From contig JAITIE010000149.1 in assembly GCA_031279615.1 (NCBI GenBank), positions 1-5,579 on the forward strand: DNA of 5,579 bases, written 5' to 3'. Below the pieces are notes generated by a model. The model was given only the letters and a program-made list of their open reading frames with translations. It was not told where the DNA came from and did no database searches. The position numbers and the translations under genes were made by a program. Positions 1-4,936 of this stretch are shown piece after piece; the first letter of the stretch is position 1; each line of letters begins with the position of its first letter. This stretch comes from Candidatus Margulisiibacteriota bacterium (GTDB lineage Bacteria > Margulisbacteria > Termititenacia > Termititenacales > Termititenacaceae).

Positions 1-228
1 TTCAAAGCGATCGACGACATTATTCAGCGCGGCGCGCTGGGCATTCATTTGCTGGACTATGTCGTGCACGCTGTGACCGAAGGCACGGACGCGCTGGGCA
101 AAGTCACGGTGCGCATCAAGAAAAACCAAAAAACTTACACCGGCAACGGCGCGAACACCGACGTGCTCGTCGCGTCAGCCGAAGCCTATCTCAACGCCGT
201 GAATAAATATTTACTGCGGAGCGAATAA
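1..228 (+). CDS. leuA: 2-isopropylmalate synthase, C-terminal fragment (5' end outside window)
   Basis: The frame is open from base 1 to a TAA at 226-228 and encodes the last 75 residues of a protein. The fragment matches the end of the LeuA regulatory (dimer) domain: an AID-type helix near residue 3, then AVTEGTDALGKVTVRI at about 24-39, GNGANTDVLVASAEAYLNA at about 48-66, and a short tail. Family knowledge: LeuA condenses acetyl-CoA with 2-oxoisovalerate in the cytoplasm as the first committed step of leucine synthesis, and this C-terminal domain binds leucine for feedback inhibition. The TEGTDA and GxGAxTDxxVASA motifs favour LeuA over a homologue such as citramalate synthase, but the catalytic TIM barrel is not in view, so substrate specificity is not proven. 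The stop codon touches the ATG of the next gene, suggesting cotranscription. Codons are richer in G and C than in the radical SAM gene downstream. Confidence 0.87.
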   Translation, partial: FKAIDDIIQRGALGIHLLDYVVHAVTEGTDALGKVTVRIKKNQKTYTGNGANTDVLVASAEAYLNAVNKYLLRSE

Positions 229-690
229 ATGCCTAAAAAAAATGTCAAGAAAAAATCCGTTCCCAAAAGCCGTGGCGTTAAAATTTCAAAATCCGCTGTC
301 GACCTGTCGCTCAACGGCATTGAAGAGTTTATCAAATTTGCCGGTCAATTTCCGATTAGCAAATTATCCGCTGGCCGCGCCGGCGCGCGTCTGACGGTTT
401 ATCAAAATCCGGCCAATCTCAAATTAAAAACCCGAGAGGAAGCCAAACCCGCTGAGACCGCTCAGCCGGAAACTCTGGAGCAAATCAAATCCGACCGCGT
501 CGGTGTCTTTCACGGTGTCAAAAATCTTCAAACCGGCAGTAAAGTAAAAGCCGGCGAAACTGTCGCCAAAATCCACGCCATCGGCATTAAAAACGAAATC
601 AAGGCGGATAAAAATTGCGTTATCAAAGAAATTCTGGCGCAGGAAAGTGACCTCATCGAATACGGTCAGCCGCTTTTCTTGATTGAGTAA
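229..690 (+). CDS. BCCP/AccB-like protein lacking the biotinylated lysine
   Basis: This 153-residue protein has the layout of the biotin carboxyl carrier of acetyl-CoA carboxylase. A basic N-terminal extension (1-21) precedes an AccB-like helix and strand (about 30-58, IEEFIKFAGQFPISKL), an Ala/Pro/Glu linker (about 68-88) and a biotinyl-type beta-barrel (about 89-153). The barrel has VGVF at 91-94, KVKAGETVAKI at 105-115, NEIKADK at 122-128 and a closing GQPLFLIE. In AccB the turn reads EAMKM with biotin on the lysine; here it reads HAIGI (116-120), with Gly119 at the lysine position. A lysine follows at 121, two residues out of register. It therefore probably cannot carry biotin in the normal way. 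By analogy with plant BADC proteins it could be a non-catalytic carboxylase subunit, but that is inference. The start is supported by GGAG at 218-221, seven bases upstream. It lies between leuA and mtaB with no gap on either side. Confidence 0.85.
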   Translation: MPKKNVKKKSVPKSRGVKISKSAVDLSLNGIEEFIKFAGQFPISKLSAGRAGARLTVYQNPANLKLKTREEAKPAETAQPETLEQIKSDRVGVFHGVKNLQTGSKVKAGETVAKIHAIGIKNEIKADKNCVIKEILAQESDLIEYGQPLFLIE

Positions 691-1956
691 ATGCCGGTTT
701 TCTTTTACACGCTGGGCTGTAAATCCAATCAATACGAAACCCGCCGGCTGGCGGAAAAATTTTCCGCGCTGGGTTTTGACCAGACAACCGACGTAAAATC
801 CGCCGGCGTTATCGTCGTCAACACTTGCAGTGTCACGCACATAGCCGAGCGCAAAGCGCGCAACCTTATCCGCCGCTTTAGGGCGCAAAACCCTCAAGCC
901 AGGTTTTATGTCTGCGGTTGTTACGCCAACATCGCCGAACTCGACAAAATCCTTCCGCAGGCTATACGGATAACACAGGAAATAAAACTGCGGCCGGAAT
1001 TGTGGGGTCTGCCCGGACCGCGCCGCGGCTCAGCGCAAGCCGCGCAACGCCCGGCCGCGCAGACCTGCCGTGTCCGCGAGTTCTTAAAAATCCAGGAGGG
1101 GTGTGACAACTTTTGCAGTTACTGCATTATTCCCTACGCCAGACGCGCAGTTTCTGCCGCCGCGCCGGAAAATATTCTGGCGGAAGCGCAAAAACTAATT
1201 CAAAATAACGTCCGCGAAATCGTCCTGACCGGTATAAATCTAGGCCGTTATGCTTATCAAAATATTTCTCTGACGGATATTTTGCGGCTGTTACTGCGGA
1301 CAAACATTACCAGAATTCGCCTCAGTTCTCTGGAGCCGGATCTAATTACTGACGACCTGTTAAAAATTATCGCCGCTGAGCCGCGTCTGGCCAGACATTT
1401 GCACGTGCCTCTGCAGTCCGGTTCAGACAAAATCCTGCGGCTGATGAACAGAAAATACACCGCCGCGGCATACCAAAAACTGATCGCCCGCGCGCGCCGG
1501 ATTTGCGGCGCGGATTTTGGCCTGACCACGGATATTATTGTCGGTTTTCCGGGTGAGACCAAAGCAACTTTTCAGGAAACCTGTGCTTTTGTTCAAGAAA
1601 TCGGTTTTCAGGATTTGCATATTTTCCCCTACTCACCGCGCCCGCAGACCGCCGCCGCTAAAATGCCCCTGACTTGTTCAGACCAGGAACAAAAACAATT
1701 CTGCCAAAAGCTGGAAAAACTCCGGCAGAAAATGCGGCGCGCCGTCCTCCAAAAAGCGCTGGCGCGGCCGCTGGAAGTGCTTGCGGAAAACAACCGCGGC
1801 GGTTTCAGCTCAGAATACGCGCCGGTAAAGTTTACAAAAAAAGCGGCCAGCGGCAGAATTTACACGGCTAAACCGCTGGCCGTAAAAGACAGGTTTATTC
1901 TAGCTGAGCCGGCGCACGGAGTCGCCGATGCGGATCTGCATCGGCAAATAATTTAA
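691..1956 (+). CDS. mtaB: tRNA t6A37 methylthiotransferase MtaB
   Basis: MtaB is a cytoplasmic radical SAM enzyme that converts t6A to ms2t6A at position 37 of ANN-decoding tRNAs. The 421 residues show the whole family plan. The N-terminal MTTase domain has TLGCKSNQYET (Cys10), NTCSVT (Cys46) and CGCYA (Cys77), which hold one Fe-S cluster. The radical SAM motif CDNFCSYC (Cys138, 142, 145) binds the second cluster, followed by LTGINLGRY, HVPLQSGSDKILRLMNRKY, TTDIIVGFPGET and HIFPYSPRPQTAAAKMP. A short TRAM-like RNA-binding end runs from about 355. NQYET, AERKAR and the FPYSPR block point to MtaB rather than MiaB or RimO. An Ala/Pro/Arg-rich stretch at about 105-125 is a local peculiarity. ATG 691 directly follows the previous stop; only a weak GAG lies just before it, so translation probably depends on coupling. 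The last 19 codons overlap the convergent lacI-type gene. Confidence 0.94.
   Translation: MPVFFYTLGCKSNQYETRRLAEKFSALGFDQTTDVKSAGVIVVNTCSVTHIAERKARNLIRRFRAQNPQARFYVCGCYANIAELDKILPQAIRITQEIKLRPELWGLPGPRRGSAQAAQRPAAQTCRVREFLKIQEGCDNFCSYCIIPYARRAVSAAAPENILAEAQKLIQNNVREIVLTGINLGRYAYQNISLTDILRLLLRTNITRIRLSSLEPDLITDDLLKIIAAEPRLARHLHVPLQSGSDKILRLMNRKYTAAAYQKLIARARRICGADFGLTTDIIVGFPGETKATFQETCAFVQEIGFQDLHIFPYSPRPQTAAAKMPLTCSDQEQKQFCQKLEKLRQKMRRAVLQKALARPLEVLAENNRGGFSSEYAPVKFTKKAASGRIYTAKPLAVKDRFILAEPAHGVADADLHRQII
1836..1882 (-). terminator. Rho-independent terminator of the lacI-type gene, inside mtaB
   Basis: Read on the minus strand, the arm CGGCCAGCGG (1882-1873) pairs perfectly over 10 bp with CCGCTGGCCG (1853-1844) across a 19-base loop. 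One C and then seven T (1842-1836) follow. The stem begins 17 bases beyond the stop codon of the minus-strand repressor gene, a normal distance for an intrinsic terminator. On the plus strand the same sequence is coding (mtaB codons about 382-398) and has no T-run after the stem, so it should act in one direction only. Confidence 0.8.
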
Positions 1957-2865
1957 TAAATCTACTTTTTCCCCTCTCAATAATTGCAGCAGTAAATCCA
2001 CTGTCCGGGCGCCGAGCGCCGCCCGATCCGCCCAAACCGTGGTTAATTGCGGCTGCGGCTCGTCAATAAAACGCGGAAAAGAAATGCCGTCAAAACCGGT
2101 AACCGACACATCTTTGGGAATACGCACGGCATACTTGCGCGCCGCGCGGTAAATATAATAGGCCAGCAAATCGCTGGAGCAAAGGATCAAAGTCTCTTTC
2201 TTGTCTCGTAAAAACTTGGCGAAAGCGATCTCCACACTCTGGATCATGCTGTAATCCGCCTGATACAGCGTCAGGTCTTTTTTTTGGAAAGCGGCGCTTA
2301 GCATACTATAAAACTCGTTCCAGACAATATCTTTAGGGTCTGTTTCGCCAGTCAGCACCGCGATATTTTTGTGTCCGGAATTCTTGATATATTCGATCAA
2401 CTGGGTCAGCCCATTGGCGGAATCTTGATAAACAGTCGGCGTGGGATAATTGGCATTTGGGTTAACCGCCAGCACATGCGGCATTTTGTATTTCACGGCA
2501 CGCTCTAAAAAAGTGTCCGGCGTCCGCCCCACAAAAATAATCCCGCTATAATCATAAATCTCCGCATAGTCTATGCTGAAATCCGGTAAAACCCGAAAAT
2601 CCACCCCCAGCTCGGCCAGCCGCTGGGTAATGCCGAAAATCACATCCGTATAATATTCATTGTAATAGTGATTTTTATAATTGTTAAAAGCCAGCAGGAT
2701 TTTTTGCACTTTTAAGGCGCGGTCTGCAAAATAATTAAGCTCCCGCGCCTTATTCAGGATCTTCTCCCGTACTTTTCGGGAGATTTTCTGCGGATGGTTG
2801 ATCGCGGTACAGACCGCTGAAACGGAAACATGGCAGGCCGCCGCTATATCTTTTAAAGTCGCCAT
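1900..2865 (-). CDS. LacI-family transcriptional regulator
   Basis: The 321-residue product is a complete LacI/PurR-type repressor. The N-terminal helix-turn-helix begins in the canonical way (MATLKDIAAACHVSVSAV) and continues with KISRKVREKILNKARELNY and a hinge at about 45-52. The periplasmic-binding-like effector domain carries VYQDSANGL (145-153), a GHKNIAVLTG strand (164-173), CSSDLLAYY (229-237), IPKDVSVTGFDG (249-260) and PQLTTVWAD (272-280). The segment between hinge and first effector strand (DRALKVQKILLAF) is several residues shorter than usual. The recognition helix reads AVCTAIN instead of the common TVSRxLN, so the operator cannot be guessed. An unusual Tyr/Asn-rich run lies at 60-72, in the effector domain. 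No Shine-Dalgarno sequence is visible before ATG 2865, but the family start is unmistakable. Its divergent neighbours are the natural targets, with autoregulation likely; the effector (probably a sugar or nucleoside) is unknown. Confidence 0.94.
   Translation of the reverse strand: MATLKDIAAACHVSVSAVCTAINHPQKISRKVREKILNKARELNYFADRALKVQKILLAFNNYKNHYYNEYYTDVIFGITQRLAELGVDFRVLPDFSIDYAEIYDYSGIIFVGRTPDTFLERAVKYKMPHVLAVNPNANYPTPTVYQDSANGLTQLIEYIKNSGHKNIAVLTGETDPKDIVWNEFYSMLSAAFQKKDLTLYQADYSMIQSVEIAFAKFLRDKKETLILCSSDLLAYYIYRAARKYAVRIPKDVSVTGFDGISFPRFIDEPQPQLTTVWADRAALGARTVDLLLQLLRGEKVDLLNYLPMQIRIGDSVRRLS
1924..1945. repeat. Perfect inverted repeat in the mtaB/lacI 3' overlap
   Basis: GCCGATGC (1924-1931) and GCATCGGC (1938-1945) form an 8-bp perfect stem with a six-base loop, inside the 57-bp segment where the two convergent genes are both coding. 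On the plus strand it is followed by A/T-rich sequence with TTTTT only about 20 bases further on, so it is not a standard terminator for mtaB. It could still protect the mRNA 3' end or be a weak termination or pausing site. Confidence 0.45.
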
Positions 2866-2885
2866 TTGTTTTATTTTACAATTTT

Positions 2886-2913
2886 TTTACTAAAAATACA
2901 AATAAAATATAAC
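2886..2913 (+). promoter_or_regulatory. Candidate sigma-70-type promoter for the 171-aa / radical SAM genes
   Basis: TTTACT (2886-2891) and TATAAC (2908-2913) are separated by 16 bases and lie upstream of the plus-strand pair in the A/T-rich divergent spacer. Transcription would start near 2920. In sequence this A/T-rich such matches arise easily by chance, so this is only the best pair seen. For the divergent repressor gene no convincing pair was found; TATATT on the minus strand (2911-2906) is a possible -10 overlapping this one. No palindrome with the central CG typical of LacI operators is visible. Confidence 0.33.
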
Positions 2914-2940
2914 AAAATTTACAATAAAATTCAGTTAAAA
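2892..2940. repeat. Helically phased A-tracts in the divergent promoter region
   Basis: Runs of four or five A occur at 2892-2896, 2904-2907, 2914-2917, 2926-2929 and 2937-2940, with centres 10 to 12 bases apart, close to one helical turn. A T-run at 2882-2888 sits about one turn further left. This arrangement is known to bend DNA. The octamer TTTACAAT also recurs at 2875-2882 and 2918-2925, 43 bases apart (about four turns). A role in repressor or polymerase access is inferred from the position between divergent genes. Confidence 0.5.
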
Positions 2941-2974
2941 TAACCGGCAAGAAAAGCGAAAGGCGGGACCTCGT

Positions 2975-3058
2975 ATGAAAGAAACTAGAAAACTCCGAAA
3001 ACTATGGCTCTTTATTATAAAACAAGCCAAAGCATTTCAAGTGGAGCAAGCGCGCTAA
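2975..3058 (+). CDS. Possible 27-codon leader peptide or small protein
   Basis: An ATG at 2975 opens a 27-codon frame ending in TAA at 3056-3058. The peptide is strongly basic at its start (MKETRKLRKL), has a short hydrophobic stretch (WLFII) and contains no cysteine. A GGGA at 2965-2968 sits six bases upstream, a better ribosome site than the one before ATG 3004. Its stop overlaps an in-frame ATG of the downstream gene as TAATG, a common coupling arrangement. It overlaps the 171-residue frame by 55 bases in a different frame, so only one of the two readings may be real there. It could be a leader peptide, a small substrate peptide or a chance frame. Confidence 0.3.
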   Translation: MKETRKLRKLWLFIIKQAKAFQVEQAR

Positions 3059-3519
3059 TGCAGTCCCTTAAGACAACAGCCCAAGTGCGGCGCTTGATCG
3101 TGGATTCAATCAATAAGGCTTTGCGCAACGCTCCCGCAGACAGCCTGCCGGGCAATGCCAAACATATTGATTATGAAATCGGCGCGCTCTTGCCCGCCGT
3201 AGACAATAAAACTGAGTTCTGCAAACAAATTTTGGCCAAGCTGCACACGCATACCAGCAGCAATTCAAATGAACTAACCAAAGATTTTTTGGCCAAATTA
3301 AAAATATATCTGCTGGGCAAATTGTTCTACCTGTCTTTGCAGGACAAACGCTATCTTTTAATTCAAAATTTTAGCAGCCGCGCTAACCATAAATTTATGC
3401 TGGACGCCGTGTCCCAGATTGAGGCCTCGGCGGAAAATGCCGCGCTTTTTTTGGATTCCCTGAGTGACCCTAAGCAAAAGGATTTTTTCATCGGCATAAC
3501 GAGCTACATTTACAATTAA
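3004..3519 (+). CDS. Hypothetical protein, partner of the radical SAM gene
   Basis: I do not recognise this 171-residue protein. It has no signal peptide or transmembrane segment. Composition and spacing of hydrophobic residues suggest a mainly helical soluble protein, with likely helices at about 25-41, 70-81, 91-112, 130-152 and 157-168. It has one cysteine (Cys73), so it is unlikely to bind a metal cluster alone. A Ser/His/Thr/Asn stretch (HTHTSSNSNE, 81-90) looks like a linker between two helical halves. The start is uncertain. ATG 3004 gives the longest frame but has no clear ribosome site. ATG 3058 (Met19) has GGAG at 3043-3046 and overlaps the stop of the upstream short frame as TAATG, giving 153 residues. 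The gene is 66 bases upstream of the radical SAM gene on the same strand and probably cotranscribed with it, so substrate, scaffold or accessory subunit are all possible. Confidence 0.68.
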   Translation: MALYYKTSQSISSGASALMQSLKTTAQVRRLIVDSINKALRNAPADSLPGNAKHIDYEIGALLPAVDNKTEFCKQILAKLHTHTSSNSNELTKDFLAKLKIYLLGKLFYLSLQDKRYLLIQNFSSRANHKFMLDAVSQIEASAENAALFLDSLSDPKQKDFFIGITSYIYN

Positions 3520-3520
3520 A

Positions 3521-3550
3521 AAATACAACAAAATACAATAAAATACATAA
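3521..3550. repeat. Three tandem 10-bp A-rich repeats before the radical SAM gene
   Basis: The units AAATACAACA, AAATACAATA and AAATACATAA follow each other directly after the stop codon of the 171-residue gene. They occupy about half of the 66-base spacer. The 9-mer AAAATACAA in this array (3520-3528 and 3530-3538) also occurs in the divergent spacer at 2893-2901. The 10-bp period gives phased A-tracts. It may be a binding or bending site, or simply an unstructured A-rich leader that aids ribosome loading. Confidence 0.55.
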
Positions 3551-3585
3551 ACATAACTTGCGATAACTTACAAAGGATTTAAATT

Positions 3586-4926
3586 ATGCTGCAGAGAAAA
3601 AATATTGCTGGCGCTTTTACAGCGCTTAATGTCAATAATGTTTTACGCAATCCGCAGCGTATCTTTAATCATGCTCCGTTGATTCAGGCCAAGCTGGCTA
3701 TTATTGACAAATGGCAGCTGACCCACACGGCTTTTTTAGAAGCCTACTCGGAGCTCCAGCAGCAAAAAGAAAAAACAGCTAAAATTTTGGCCTCTATCGC
3801 CGAGTTTAATCAGAATAAAAATCTGGCCGAACTGCAGAATGATTTGCGCACAATGTATCAAGCCGGTCTGCTGGAATTGCATTTGACAGATAAATGCAAT
3901 CTCTTTTGCCTGCAGTGCTGGTCTAAAAATAGAAAGAATGAGACTTTTCCTTTTGCTAAATTAGCAACAATCTTGCCGGCTTTAAATCCAAGGGCGGTTT
4001 TGTTGGCCGGTGGCGGAGAACCAGGGGTTTATTCCAGCGCCGGACAGACTTTAAATGAAGCAATAATTGAAATTCACCGTATCCTGCCGGACGCGCCGCT
4101 GGGACTGATCAGCAACAACACTATTCTTCGTCCAGAAGACAGTTGGCCAAACTATTTGCAATGGCACAGAACTTCTCTGGACGCGGCTACACCGGAAACC
4201 TATCAGTTGATTAAACGAGAAAACAAATACGCTATCGTGGTGGAAAATATTCATAAATTATTCACCGAAACAACAACAGCCAATGTCGGCGTTGGCTTCC
4301 TTTACCGAAATGAAAACGCTGAGGAAATTTTTCCCTTTCTGGAACAATGGTTCAACTGGTTTGCCAAACAAGCGGAAACCACCCGATCCCGCTTCAACAT
4401 TCAATTCCGGCCAATCGCGGCGCAAGTGGACACGCTGGATGACATTCAGACCGGCAAACATCCATTTATTCATCGGGAAACTCTGGACACTATGCAGGAT
4501 CAAATACGGCTGACCTATAATACAGCCGAGCAAAATCCGAACTTTAACTATTTTCTAACACAGCACTCTAACTTTTTCACCCGCTTATGGCCGTATCAGG
4601 AACAGCCGGAACTGCTTTTCTCACACGAACCGGCTTATTTTGGCCATTGTTACACCGCTCTGTCCCGCCGACTGGTCAGAGCTAGCGGCACGGAATATCC
4701 CTGCTGTTTAACTGAAAACGACCCGTCTCTGGCTCTAGGTAATGCTTTGTCTGGAAATCCCGACGAAATTTATAAGATCGCTCTGGAGCAGGTTTGGTAT
4801 TATACGTTGCAGCATCGTTATTGCAGCGCAGAATATTGCCGCATCGGCACACCAAATGTAGCAATGGATAATTTTCTGTCAGGAAAAATAGAAAGAATTG
4901 AGCCTTCTGAAAATCTTTTTTTCTAA
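3586..4926 (+). CDS. Radical SAM protein with SPASM-like C-terminal cysteines
   Basis: This 446-residue protein is a radical SAM enzyme of unknown substrate. CNLFCLQC (Cys104, 108, 111) is the CxxxCxxC motif for the SAM-binding 4Fe-4S cluster, and LHLTDK before it is typical. GGGEP (142-146) is the SAM-contact motif. SLDAATPETYQLIK (197-210) is the strand-and-helix block common in SPASM-type maturases. The C-terminus has Cys355, Cys373, Cys374, Cys413 and Cys418, with GTEYPCC and LGNA matching the usual SPASM spacing of G-x4-C and LGN; this could hold one auxiliary cluster rather than the full seven-cysteine pattern. About 95 residues precede the barrel and are mainly helical (possible coiled coil at 50-90). 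The start has AAAGGA at 3572-3577, eight bases upstream. Related families modify peptides, proteins or small molecules; no known precursor peptide is evident here. The gene ends 10 bp from convergent rsmE. Confidence 0.9.
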   Translation: MLQRKNIAGAFTALNVNNVLRNPQRIFNHAPLIQAKLAIIDKWQLTHTAFLEAYSELQQQKEKTAKILASIAEFNQNKNLAELQNDLRTMYQAGLLELHLTDKCNLFCLQCWSKNRKNETFPFAKLATILPALNPRAVLLAGGGEPGVYSSAGQTLNEAIIEIHRILPDAPLGLISNNTILRPEDSWPNYLQWHRTSLDAATPETYQLIKRENKYAIVVENIHKLFTETTTANVGVGFLYRNENAEEIFPFLEQWFNWFAKQAETTRSRFNIQFRPIAAQVDTLDDIQTGKHPFIHRETLDTMQDQIRLTYNTAEQNPNFNYFLTQHSNFFTRLWPYQEQPELLFSHEPAYFGHCYTALSRRLVRASGTEYPCCLTENDPSLALGNALSGNPDEIYKIALEQVWYYTLQHRYCSAEYCRIGTPNVAMDNFLSGKIERIEPSENLFF

Positions 4927-4936
4927 ACAATAAAAC

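Noticed and set aside
229..690. Assignment as functional accB
   Set aside because: The biotin-acceptor lysine is replaced by glycine, so the gene symbol accB and a carboxyl-carrier role are not justified.
424..897. 157-codon open frame on the minus strand across the BCCP-like gene and mtaB start
   Set aside because: It is antisense to two well-supported genes, resembles no family, and its product looks like a low-quality shadow translation.
2941..3003. Purine-rich leader resembling a riboswitch (for example c-di-GMP type)
   Set aside because: Stretches such as GCGAAAGGCGGGACC recall conserved riboswitch loops superficially, but no paired stems or complete consensus could be drawn.
3509..3539. 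Promoter TTTACA / TACAAT before the radical SAM gene
   Set aside because: The 19-base spacing is poor and the sequence is A/T-rich enough for chance matches; cotranscription with the upstream gene is simpler.
3520..3555. CRISPR-like array
   Set aside because: The units are only 10 bp and directly adjacent, with no spacers and no cas genes nearby; this is a simple A-rich tandem repeat.
4894..4923. T7 run at the end of the radical SAM gene as a terminator
   Set aside because: The only stem before it is AGAA/TTCT with a seven-base loop, far too weak; the T-run is the Phe-Phe C-terminal codons.
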